Below, in pieces: positions 18,979-27,151 of a DNA stretch of 64,000 nt. Under the pieces are notes generated by a model. That model was not told the DNA's origin. It ran no database searches and saw only the letters and a list, made by a program, of their open reading frames with translations. The stretch is taken from assembly GCF_907163265.1 (NCBI RefSeq), contig NZ_CAJQUM010000001.1, forward strand, positions 310,001-374,000. The letters are read 5' to 3'. The stretch comes from Georgfuchsia toluolica (GTDB lineage: Bacteria > Pseudomonadota > Gammaproteobacteria > Burkholderiales > Rhodocyclaceae). Within the stretch, counting starts at the first letter, position 1; each line of letters starts with the position of its first letter. Both the position numbers and the translations under genes were made by a program.

Positions 18979-20074
18979 GGTCGTAGGCCAGGGCCAGGAT
19001 GGAGGAATAGCTGATCAGGGAACTGTGCGGGCCGAGCGGAGCGATCTCTCCCGCGCAATAAGCGCCGAGCAGCGGCATGCCGGGAAATCGCTCACGCACC
19101 AGCTCGGCATCACGATCATGGCCCTGATAGAAATACGGACCGCGTCCGATGCAGGAGAACATCAGGCCGAACTCAGTCGCGGCTCCGTCAGCGGCGGCAA
19201 CCGAAGCGGCGAGCCCGTCCACGGTGGCGCACATGTCGCGTTCCGTGCGCATCGGGTCGCGCACTACCCACCATAGGATGCTATGCCGAGGCAATGGCGC
19301 CGCCAGGGTGACCGAGCGTTCGTCGCGGTTCACGCGCAGTATCGGCAGCAGGGTGTAGCAGCCATTGCTCATGGCGGCAACGGGATCGATGCCGGGCTCG
19401 GGCAGGGCGGCAAAAATACATTGCGGCGGCAGCGTGTCGAGCCGCCGGATATCCGGATCGAGTTGCCGCAACAGGCTGTCGAGGGCGGTATCTTCGCCGA
19501 GCTGGAGGATCTCGAAGCTGTCGCTGTCGGTGACTTCCAGCGGCGGGGTCAAGGCCCGAATGCCACGCGAGATGCCGATGCGCAATTGTCCGCCGCGCAG
19601 CGCAACTTCGATGCGTCCGCTGTCGGCTACCTTGCCATGGGCCCACACCTGTCCTTCGGTTTCTCCTTCTCCGCCGCTGGCGAGGGCGCCGAAGCGCCGT
19701 TCGCCGTCGGCGATCCATGCCGCGTTGGCTTGCGAGGGCAGAGCCAGGCTGAGCCGTGCCTCGTCGTTGTGCTGCGGCAGCCCGAGGCTGACTGAACCGC
19801 ACAGCACCAGAGCTGCGGCGGCGGGTTGATCCAGCGCCCAGGCTTTCTCGGTAAACAGGCCTGACACGGTGCAGCCGCTGACCTGAAGGCAGTTCGCGGC
19901 GCGCGAGGCAGCGCTGACGGCGGCTTGCGCGTGGCGCGTGAAATGACCGGAGAGCAGCAGGATTACGCTGTGCGCATAGTCGCTGCCGGCGGCGGCAAGT
20001 GCATCCTTGACCGCGATGGCGGCAAGTTCGGGGACGGCATGATTGTTGGCGGCGAAGCCGGTTGCCGTTGTCAT
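18971..20074 (-). CDS. FIST-domain sensory protein
   Basis: Protein of 367 residues with FIST_N (about 25-215) followed by FIST_C (about 220-360), a sensory unit thought to bind small ligands such as amino acids. No output domain (GGDEF, kinase or MCP) is attached, so it would act on a separate partner. Supporting segments are HSVILLLSGHFTRHAQ, GCTVSGLFTEKAW and the C-terminal LGAYCAGEIAPLG. It sits in a housekeeping operon and overlaps both nth (4 bases) and DUF1841. Confidence 0.85.
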   Translation of the reverse strand: MTTATGFAANNHAVPELAAIAVKDALAAAGSDYAHSVILLLSGHFTRHAQAAVSAASRAANCLQVSGCTVSGLFTEKAWALDQPAAAALVLCGSVSLGLPQHNDEARLSLALPSQANAAWIADGERRFGALASGGEGETEGQVWAHGKVADSGRIEVALRGGQLRIGISRGIRALTPPLEVTDSDSFEILQLGEDTALDSLLRQLDPDIRRLDTLPPQCIFAALPEPGIDPVAAMSNGCYTLLPILRVNRDERSVTLAAPLPRHSILWWVVRDPMRTERDMCATVDGLAASVAAADGAATEFGLMFSCIGRGPYFYQGHDRDAELVRERFPGMPLLGAYCAGEIAPLGPHSSLISYSSILALAYDHV

Positions 20075-20706
20075 TCCCTGGTTTTATCCTTGAATTCGCA
20101 CAGGTCGACAATGACACAGCGCGGGCAGTCCGGAGTGCGCGCCTTGCAGATGTAACGGCCGTGCAGGATCAGCCAGTGATGGGCGTTCACCTTGTATTCG
20201 GCCGGCACGACCTTGTTCAGCCGGTCCTCCACTTCGCGCACATCCTTGCCCGGGGCCAGGCCGGTGCGGTTGGCGAGGCGGAAAATATGCGTGTCGACCG
20301 CGATGGTTGGCTCGCCGAAGACCGTGTTGAGGATGACATTGGCGGTCTTGCGGCCGACGCCGGGCAGGGCTTCGAGGGCTTCACGGTCATGCGGCACTTC
20401 ACCGCCATGCCGCTCCAGCAGCAGGCGCGACAGTTCCACCACATTTCTGGCCTTGGTGCGATAGAGGCCGATGCTCTGGATATATTCCTCCAACCCCTCG
20501 ATGCCCAATGCGACGATGGACTCGGGTGTGGGATGGGCGCGAAACAGCGGCCGCGTGGCGCGATTGACGCCCTTGTCGGTTGCCTGCGCCGAAAGCACGA
20601 CGGCCACCAGCAATTGGTAGGGCGTCTTGTAGTCGAGTTCGGTAGTGGGCGCCGGATTGCTCGCCGCGAGGCGGGCGAAGATTTCGGCGCGCTTGCTGTT
20701 GTTCAT
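20071..20706 (-). CDS. nth: Endonuclease III
   Basis: Base-excision repair glycosylase/AP lyase for oxidised pyrimidines, 211 residues. Catalytic K120 in LPGVGRKTA (the HhH motif) and D138 in AVDTHIFR are at the same numbers as in E. coli Nth. The [4Fe-4S] cluster cysteines are C187, C194, C197 and C203 (C-x6-C-x2-C-x5-C). The ATG at 20706 (MNNSKRAE) gives this matching numbering, so it is preferred over an in-frame start 15 codons upstream. It follows rnfB, an order that recalls the E. coli rsx-nth operon. Confidence 0.96.
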   Translation of the reverse strand: MNNSKRAEIFARLAASNPAPTTELDYKTPYQLLVAVVLSAQATDKGVNRATRPLFRAHPTPESIVALGIEGLEEYIQSIGLYRTKARNVVELSRLLLERHGGEVPHDREALEALPGVGRKTANVILNTVFGEPTIAVDTHIFRLANRTGLAPGKDVREVEDRLNKVVPAEYKVNAHHWLILHGRYICKARTPDCPRCVIVDLCEFKDKTRE

Positions 20707-20710
20707 TGGG

Positions 20711-21367
20711 CTATTGTGCGGGTTGCCTGGTGCGCGCAATGGCCGCCGCAATCAGCGCGCGTTTTTGCTCAGCGCTGCTGTCCACTGTCGTGCGTCTGGC
20801 GGCAGCTTTTGCGGCGAGCCGCTGTGCGTGCTCAAGCTGTTCGCGTTCCAGACGAAACAGGTGGAATTGATAGCGCACGCGCGCCGCGTCGGCAGCGGCT
20901 TTTTCTTCAATGCTCATGTCGTAACCGTCACGTTCCCGGCCGGGAGTATCCGGCAGCGCGACCTGGACCACATGAATGCAATCGACCGGGCAGGGCTGGA
21001 TGCAAAGCTCGCATCCCGTGCATTGTTCCGCAATGACGGTGTGCATCAGTTTGCTTGCGCCGACGATGGCGTCGACCGGGCAGGCCTGGATGCAGAGGGT
21101 GCAGCCGATGCACAGGTTTTCATCAATCACCACCACCTGCCTGGACATCTCGACGCCATGTTCGGGGGAAAGCGGCAGGTACTCGCGGCCGAGCAATGCG
21201 GCAAGCCGATGTATGCCCGCCGCGCCGCCGGGCGGACACTGGTTGATGTTGGCGCTGCCATTCGCGATGGCTTGGGCGTAAAGCCTGCAGGCCGGATAGC
21301 CGCAGCGCCGGCACTGCGTCTGCGGCAGAAGCGCGTCAATTTTTTCGGCGAGAGACAAGCTTTCCAC
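20711..21367 (-). CDS. rnfB: RnfB-type ferredoxin, electron transport complex subunit B
   Basis: Iron-sulfur protein of the Rnf/Rsx family, 218 residues. It has the N-terminal Fe-S (4-Cys) motif [14 protein letters not shown] and two [4Fe-4S] clusters, [14 protein letters not shown] and [14 protein letters not shown]. The hydrophobic membrane anchor of canonical RnfB is missing, and no other rnf genes are next to it, so it may be a soluble electron carrier of the betaproteobacterial RsxB type. The C-terminal 70 residues are a charged helix. Start is a GTG preceded by GAGG at 6 bases. The gene after it is nth, itself an Fe-S enzyme. Confidence 0.9.
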   Translation of the reverse strand: MESLSLAEKIDALLPQTQCRRCGYPACRLYAQAIANGSANINQCPPGGAAGIHRLAALLGREYLPLSPEHGVEMSRQVVVIDENLCIGCTLCIQACPVDAIVGASKLMHTVIAEQCTGCELCIQPCPVDCIHVVQVALPDTPGRERDGYDMSIEEKAAADAARVRYQFHLFRLEREQLEHAQRLAAKAAARRTTVDSSAEQKRALIAAAIARTRQPAQ

Positions 21368-21385
21368 TTTGCACCTCGTGAATCG

Positions 21386-22405
21386 TTATCGTGTTGCCTT
21401 GACGCATTCGTCGATCAAATTCAGCCCGCGATAGATCATGCCGGTGTAGAACTGCACCAGCGTCGCGCCGGCATCGATCTTGGCGCGGGCGCTGGCGCCA
21501 TCGGTAATGCCGCCGACGCCGATGATGGGCAGTTCGTTGCCGAGCGCAGCCGCCAGTTTTTTTATCACGGCCGTCGACTTGTCGAACAGCGGCGCGCCGG
21601 AAAGACCGCCGTTTTCTTTAGCTTGCGGCATATTCTCCACGCCATCACGGCCGAGGGTGGTGTTGGTGGCAATGACACCGTCAATGCGATGGCGGCGCAG
21701 CGCGGCGGCGATACGGGTGACCTGCTCGGTGTCGAGATCGGGCGCGATTTTAAGCACCAGCGGCACATAACGGCCATGCCGGTCGGCCAGTGCGGTCTGG
21801 CGTACCTTCAAGACGCCGAGCAGGGCATCGAGTTCGGCTTCGCCCTGCAACTGGCGCAGGTTCGCCGTGTTGGGACTGGAAATGTTGACGGCGACATAAC
21901 TGGCGCGCGAATACACCTTGTCGAGACAGATCAGGTAATCATCAGCCGCGCGTTCGATCGGCGTATCGAAATTCTTGCCGATATTGATGCCGAGAATGCC
22001 CTTGTATCTGGCGGCGCCGACATTCTCCAGCAGGGCATCGACGCCGTGGTTGTTGAAGCCGAGTCGGTTGATGACGGCCTGCTTTTCAGGCAGGCGGAAC
22101 ATGCGCGGTTTCGGGTTGCCCGGCTGCGGACGCGGCGTAACGGTGCCGACCTCAACGAAGCCGAAGCCGAGCTTGCCCCACGCCTCGATGCATTCGCCGT
22201 TCTTGTCGAGGCCGGCGGCAAGGCCGACGGGGTTGGGGAAGGTCAAGCCCATTGCCTGCACCTGGCGGCCCGCGGTTCTGGTGACTGGCAGCAGGCCCAG
22301 CGAGTTCAAGCGCTTGAGTCCGGCAAGCGTTATTTCGTGGGCGGTTTCGGCATCCAGCCTGAATAGCAGCGGACGGATCAGGCAGTAGGGCGGTATTGGT
22401 GGCAT
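21386..22405 (-). CDS. pyrD: Dihydroorotate dehydrogenase (quinone), class 2
   Basis: Membrane-associated FMN enzyme of pyrimidine synthesis that oxidises dihydroorotate and reduces quinone, 339 residues. The N-terminal amphipathic helix for membrane contact ([19 protein letters not shown]) marks it as class 2. Family motifs are [10 protein letters not shown], the serine-base segment NISSPNT, and IGVGGI near the phosphate site. The start is set at MPPIPPY (22405) rather than 26 codons upstream. Divergent from kup. Confidence 0.95.
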   Translation of the reverse strand: MPPIPPYCLIRPLLFRLDAETAHEITLAGLKRLNSLGLLPVTRTAGRQVQAMGLTFPNPVGLAAGLDKNGECIEAWGKLGFGFVEVGTVTPRPQPGNPKPRMFRLPEKQAVINRLGFNNHGVDALLENVGAARYKGILGINIGKNFDTPIERAADDYLICLDKVYSRASYVAVNISSPNTANLRQLQGEAELDALLGVLKVRQTALADRHGRYVPLVLKIAPDLDTEQVTRIAAALRRHRIDGVIATNTTLGRDGVENMPQAKENGGLSGAPLFDKSTAVIKKLAAALGNELPIIGVGGITDGASARAKIDAGATLVQFYTGMIYRGLNLIDECVKATR

Positions 22406-22538
22406 AGGGCGGATTCTACTTGGCCTGCTAAGATTGTTGTTTTGACCCACAGATTTTGCTGCAATGCGCAAATAATGCGGCACTCATGGGCGAACTGGTG
22501 TAGCGTTACGCCCCAATTTGCTAACCCTAAATTGGTAG

Positions 22539-24422
22539 ATGTCACAAAACACAGAATCACAAGACCAGCATCTCGCGCCGCTCACTCTTGCGGCCCTGGG
22601 CGTGGTCTATGGCGATATTGGTACCAGTCCGCTTTATGCCGTAAAAGAAGTCTTTGCCGGCCACCATCCGGTACCGATCACGCCCGACAACGTGATAGGC
22701 ATACTTTCCGTTTTGTTCTGGGCGCTGATGATTGTGGTGACCCTGAAGTATGTCACTTTCATGATGCGCGCCAACAACAAGGGCGAGGGCGGCACCATGG
22801 CAATCATGGCGCTGGCGTTGCGCAATTCGGAAAACAGTCCGCGCCGGCGTCAGATCGTGATCGTGCTCGGCCTGTTCGGCGCAGCCCTGTTTTTTGGCGA
22901 TGGGGTCATTACTCCTGCCATTTCGGTACTGTCGGCGGTCGAGGGACTGAAGGTCATTGCGCCATCCTTCGACCAATTCATTATTCCCATCACGCTGACC
23001 GTGCTGATTGCGCTGTTTCTGATCCAGCGCCACGGCACGTCCAGTATCGGTTTTCTGTTCGGCCCGGTAATGCTGCTCTGGTTTAGCTGTCTGGCGATCA
23101 TGGGTGTTTTGAATATTGTCGATCACCCGGCTGTCTTGAAGGCGATCAGCCCTTATTACGGCCTGAATTTTCTGGTTGAGCACCCGCTCATGGGCTATCT
23201 TTCGCTCGGCGCCGTGGTGCTGGTACTGACCGGCGCCGAGGCACTGTATGCCGACATGGGCCACTTTGGGCAAAAGCCGATACAAATCGCCTGGATTGGT
23301 TTTGTGCTACCCGCGCTGCTGCTCAACTACTTTGGCCAGGGCGCGCTGCTGCTGGCCAATCCCGAGGCTATCGACAATCCTTTCTATCGGCTTGCGCCTG
23401 GTTGGGCACTTTATCCGCTGCTGATTTTGGCGACGATGGCTACCGTCATCGCCTCGCAGGCCGTGATCTCCGGCGCCTATTCGGTCACAGTGCAGGCAAT
23501 ACAACTGGGTTATGCGCCGCGCCTCGAAGTGCAGCATACATCGGACAAGCAAATCGGGCAGATCTACTTGCCAACAGTCAATTGGCTGCTTTGGGGGGCC
23601 GTAATTGCGCTGGTCATCGGCTTCGGTTCCTCGACCCGGCTGGCTTCGGCATATGGCATTGCGGTTACCGGCACCATGCTGATCGATAATGTACTGGCCT
23701 TCGTCGTGACGCGTTGGCTGTGGGCGTGGGGACCGTGGCGGGCTGTGCTTGGAGCGCTGCCGTTCTTTCTCATCGATATCGCTTTTTTTACGTCAAACCT
23801 TGGCAAAATAAAAGCTGGCGGCTGGTTTCCGCTGGTATTCGGCATCATGATGTTTACATTGCTGATGACCTGGAAGCGCGGGCGTAGCTTGTTGCACCAA
23901 CGCCTGGCTCAGGAAGCCATCGAGCTCGAACCCTTCATCACCAGCCTCGGCTATGGGGGCATGACACGGGTCGCCGGCACGGCGGTTTTCCTCAACGCCA
24001 ACCCGAATGGCGTACCGCACGCCATGCTGCACAGCCTCAAGCACTATAAAACCCTGCATGAACAAGTGGTGCTGGTCTCGGTCAATGTACTCGATGTGCC
24101 TTATGTCGGTGATGCCGGGCGCGTTGTCGTTGGAAAAATGACAAGCGGTTTCTGGCGCGTCAAGGTCTTTTACGGCTTCAAGGACGAAATTGATCTGCCG
24201 CAGGCGCTGGAATGGTGTGCCGAGCAGGGATTGGTGCTGGATATGATGGACACTTCCTTCTTCCTCGGCCGCGAAACCCTGATCCCGCGCCTCGGCAGCG
24301 AGATGCCGTTCTGGCAGGAAAAATTGTTCATCGCCCTGTTCCGTAATGCCGGCAGCGCAGCCAGCTTCTTCAAGTTGCCGCCCAACCGCGTGATCGAATT
24401 GGGTACGCAGATCGTTTTGTAA
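22539..24422 (+). CDS. kup: Low-affinity potassium transporter Kup
   Basis: K+/H+ symporter of the KUP/HAK/KT family, 627 residues with about twelve membrane helices and a C-terminal cytosolic domain of about 150 residues. The opening segment LAALGVVYGDIGTSPLYA is the family signature. FFGDGVITPAISVLSAVEGL is also typical. The ribosome-binding site is weak. It stands alone, with the patatin-like gene starting 22 bases after its stop. Confidence 0.95.
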   Translation: MSQNTESQDQHLAPLTLAALGVVYGDIGTSPLYAVKEVFAGHHPVPITPDNVIGILSVLFWALMIVVTLKYVTFMMRANNKGEGGTMAIMALALRNSENSPRRRQIVIVLGLFGAALFFGDGVITPAISVLSAVEGLKVIAPSFDQFIIPITLTVLIALFLIQRHGTSSIGFLFGPVMLLWFSCLAIMGVLNIVDHPAVLKAISPYYGLNFLVEHPLMGYLSLGAVVLVLTGAEALYADMGHFGQKPIQIAWIGFVLPALLLNYFGQGALLLANPEAIDNPFYRLAPGWALYPLLILATMATVIASQAVISGAYSVTVQAIQLGYAPRLEVQHTSDKQIGQIYLPTVNWLLWGAVIALVIGFGSSTRLASAYGIAVTGTMLIDNVLAFVVTRWLWAWGPWRAVLGALPFFLIDIAFFTSNLGKIKAGGWFPLVFGIMMFTLLMTWKRGRSLLHQRLAQEAIELEPFITSLGYGGMTRVAGTAVFLNANPNGVPHAMLHSLKHYKTLHEQVVLVSVNVLDVPYVGDAGRVVVGKMTSGFWRVKVFYGFKDEIDLPQALEWCAEQGLVLDMMDTSFFLGRETLIPRLGSEMPFWQEKLFIALFRNAGSAASFFKLPPNRVIELGTQIVL

Positions 24423-24444
24423 TCCACCGCGACGCTACCTGTTG

Positions 24445-25341
24445 ATGTCGGCCATTTTCCCGCGCTGTTTGCTGCTCCTGCTGGCGCTCTGCCTGGCAGC
24501 ATGCACCACTGTGCCGATCCCTCCGGCAACGGTTGTCCCCATCGTCCAGCCGCCGCGACCCGCGCCAAGGATCGCACTGGCCTTGGGCGGCGGCGCGGCG
24601 CGGGGCTTTGCCCACATCGGCGTGATCAAGGCGCTGGAGGCGCAGGGCATCCAGCTCGACATCATCGCCTGCACCAGCGCGGGTGCCGCGGTCGGCGCCT
24701 TGTATGCCGCTGGCAATAATGGTTTTGAGTTGCAAATGATCGCCTTGCAGATGCAGGAAAGCGAGGTCAGCGACTGGTCGCTGCCGGATCGCGGCATCTT
24801 CAAGGGCGACGCCCTGCAGAATTTCATCAATCGTGCCGTCAACAATCGTTCGCTGGAAAAACTCAAGCGCCAGATCGGGGTTGTCGCGACGGATTTGCAC
24901 AGCGGCGAGATGATCGTCTTCCGCACTGGCAATACCGGCATGGCGGTGCGGGCATCGAGCAGCGTTCCCGGCGTGTTCCAGCCGGTATCGATCAACGGCC
25001 GCGAATATGTCGACGGCGGACTCGTCAGCCCGGTGCCGGTGCGGGTGGCCAGAGCGATGGGCGCGGATTTTGTGATCGCCGTCGATATTTCGGCGAAGCC
25101 GCAGTATGGCAAAACCGAGAGCAGCATCGACGTGTGGCTACAAAGTTTCGCCATCATGCAGCAGTCGGTCAGCCGCAACGAACTCGGCGAAGCCAACGTG
25201 GTGGTGCGTCCGAGTCTGCCCGATATCAAGCGCACCGACTTTCAGGATCGCAACATCGCCATCCTTGCCGGCGAGCAGGCAGTCGCCGCGATATTGCCGG
25301 AACTCAAGGCCAAGCTGCAGGCCCTGCGCGAAGCTCCCTGA
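24445..25341 (+). CDS. Patatin-like phospholipase lipoprotein (RssA-like)
   Basis: Predicted lipoprotein with a patatin hydrolase domain, 298 residues. A signal peptide ends at lipobox LAAC (C20). The oxyanion loop GGGAARGFAHIGV (48-60), the serine motif around S78 (CTSAG) and the aspartate of VDGGLVSPVPV complete the Ser-Asp dyad. The first glycine of the GxSxG elbow is replaced by cysteine (C76), which is uncommon. Envelope phospholipid hydrolysis is the likely role. A TTG one codon upstream is possible, but ATG at 24445 is preferred. Confidence 0.88.
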   Translation: MSAIFPRCLLLLLALCLAACTTVPIPPATVVPIVQPPRPAPRIALALGGGAARGFAHIGVIKALEAQGIQLDIIACTSAGAAVGALYAAGNNGFELQMIALQMQESEVSDWSLPDRGIFKGDALQNFINRAVNNRSLEKLKRQIGVVATDLHSGEMIVFRTGNTGMAVRASSSVPGVFQPVSINGREYVDGGLVSPVPVRVARAMGADFVIAVDISAKPQYGKTESSIDVWLQSFAIMQQSVSRNELGEANVVVRPSLPDIKRTDFQDRNIAILAGEQAVAAILPELKAKLQALREAP

Positions 25342-25342
25342 G

Positions 25343-25801
25343 CTATTCCTGGAACGGCGCAAGTTCGCCGGGTTGCCGGAGCATTTTGTTGACTTCGTCT
25401 ACATGCAATTCTTCCTGGACGATCATTTCCCGGGCGTATTCCTCCAGCAGCACGGAATTGCCTTCGGCGATCTTGAGCAGTTCGTAATAAAGCTCAAGTG
25501 CGGATTGCTCGTGCTCCAGGCTCTCGCGGAGTATGTCGCCGATATCGTGTCTCTCGGTTTCCAGCAGCGCGCCAATCTTTAGCGACGGATGGCCACCGAG
25601 CAAGGTGACCAGTTCGCCGGCCTTCTGCGCATGTTGCAGCCCTTCTTCCGCGTTGCCCTTGAGCCAGGAGACGATCGGAATGCGGTTGTAGCCAAATACC
25701 ATCAATGAATAATGGGTATAGCGCACCACGCCCGCCAGTTCGGCCTCCATGATGCGATTGAGCGCATTGATCGCCTGCTTCAGTTTTTTCTTGTCATTCA
25801 T
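25343..25801 (-). CDS. Bacterioferritin-like ferritin-family protein
   Basis: Four-helix-bundle ferritin-like protein of 152 residues, close in length to bacterioferritin. Likely diiron ligands are E21 (EAELAGVVRY), E53 and H57 (AEEGLQHA), E97 (SLEHEQSALELY) and E130 with H133 (QEELHVDEV). No methionine clearly matching the Bfr heme ligand was identified, so heme binding is uncertain. It may store iron or protect from peroxide. It converges on the patatin gene with the stops almost touching. Confidence 0.82.
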   Translation of the reverse strand: MNDKKKLKQAINALNRIMEAELAGVVRYTHYSLMVFGYNRIPIVSWLKGNAEEGLQHAQKAGELVTLLGGHPSLKIGALLETERHDIGDILRESLEHEQSALELYYELLKIAEGNSVLLEEYAREMIVQEELHVDEVNKMLRQPGELAPFQE

Positions 25802-25903
25802 GTCGATCCTCCTGATGAGTGGGTTGAACCCGTTGAAATGCCGCGTGACATTGCTCTATAAAGTATAGACAGCGCGCTACAGAAAGCCATCGACGCTTGG
25901 AAA

Positions 25904-27022
25904 TCAGGATTTGGTATTTTGAGCCGGACGATCGCCCCGATCTTCGTCCGCGATTTGCTCGGCCAGCCGGAGAGCGAGTCCAAGCATTTCTTCATGCTGG
26001 TCGAGGCCATCGATGAAACGCCGGGGTATTGCCGCCAGCCCGGCTTGCGCACCCACCAGGGCGCCGGTCAGGATCGCGCGCGCCTGATTCTGCCCGCCGC
26101 CGTTGACCGCATGCAGCACCGCGGATTCAAAGTCGTCCGCAAAGCGCGCCGCCAGGTAGTAGGCGGCAGGAAACTGGTGATAGACGGCGCAGGGCATGCC
26201 ATACACCAGTGACACCTTCCATGCCGGTTCAATATGAATGGCAGGATCGCGCGCCGCCTGCGCGATGAAGCCAGGACCGAGCAGCGCGTCAGGTGACGGG
26301 AAATTGCCGGCAGTTGATGCTCCGGCCCGGCCCGGCTGCGGCGCTTGAAGATGGCCGCTGGTGACGGCATGGAACGGCAATTCGCCGCGTTTCACGCGCG
26401 CCATGAGTTTGCCGGCCAGTGCGCCGTCCAGGGGATGCCCTTCGACCAACATGCCGAGAATGGCGCCATACGCGACTGTCATCGCCAGCACGGTACCGTC
26501 GCTTTGCATCAGCGCCGAGTTGGCGCAGACGGTGCTGGCGAGTTGCGCGGGCCTCAGGGCGTATCTCACGGCGAGAGCGAGGCTGCGTTCCGCCGCTTCG
26601 GTGGTGTCGGCGTTGCCGTGAACCTGCCCCCAGGGCAGGCCAAGTACGACGCGCTTGCGCCAGGCTTCGCGAATGGACTGACTGGTATAGCCGCCGGGGC
26701 CGTTCATGGGCGTTCCGTCGAGCAGGGGAAACAACTCCGTATCCAGGCGCCGGCAGAAATCGTCTTCGTCGTAGCCGCCGCATTCGACGAGAGAACGCAA
26801 GGTAAGCAAAAGCAGCAGCCCGGCCTGCGAGGACTGGCCGGCTTTCAGTCCGGCGTGGTAGCGTCCCGGTCGGGGCGCGGTGTAATCGCTGATCCACTCG
26901 CCGTAGTCGGCATGCAGTTCATCGAGGTTGTAGTACCAGTGCGGCCCCAGGGCCAGGGCATCGCCGATGAAAGCTCCCATCAGCGCTCCCGCAGCACGAT
27001 CTTGCAGCGACGTTACCGACAT
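25904..27022 (-). CDS. ADP-ribosylglycohydrolase-fold protein lacking canonical metal motifs
   Basis: Protein of 372 residues with the DraG/ARH fold: the N-terminal GAFIGDALALGPHW (16-29) and the mid-protein motif ANSALMQSDG (168-177) are family landmarks. Where family enzymes have the TDDT metal site, this protein reads QSSQ (63-66), and the C-terminal DxD motif is QNQ (312-314, in GGGQNQARAILTGALVGA). The aspartates that hold the two Mg ions are therefore absent. It may be a divergent subfamily with another chemistry, or a binding protein. Divergent from the aidB-like gene. Confidence 0.8.
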   Translation of the reverse strand: MSVTSLQDRAAGALMGAFIGDALALGPHWYYNLDELHADYGEWISDYTAPRPGRYHAGLKAGQSSQAGLLLLLTLRSLVECGGYDEDDFCRRLDTELFPLLDGTPMNGPGGYTSQSIREAWRKRVVLGLPWGQVHGNADTTEAAERSLALAVRYALRPAQLASTVCANSALMQSDGTVLAMTVAYGAILGMLVEGHPLDGALAGKLMARVKRGELPFHAVTSGHLQAPQPGRAGASTAGNFPSPDALLGPGFIAQAARDPAIHIEPAWKVSLVYGMPCAVYHQFPAAYYLAARFADDFESAVLHAVNGGGQNQARAILTGALVGAQAGLAAIPRRFIDGLDQHEEMLGLALRLAEQIADEDRGDRPAQNTKS

Positions 27023-27151
27023 AAAGGGAAACTCCTTTTCGACACAATAGCACCGGCCAGGTTCAGTGAAATACCACTCTAAAATAATTGATATTTTGAC
27101 GCTGCAATTGCCCTCACTCTGATCTACGCTGGAAGCAAGTCATCGCGGGAG

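Noticed and set aside
20645-22366. A 573-codon plus-strand open frame across rnfB and pyrD
   Set aside because: It runs antisense through two well-recognised genes and has no recognisable domain.
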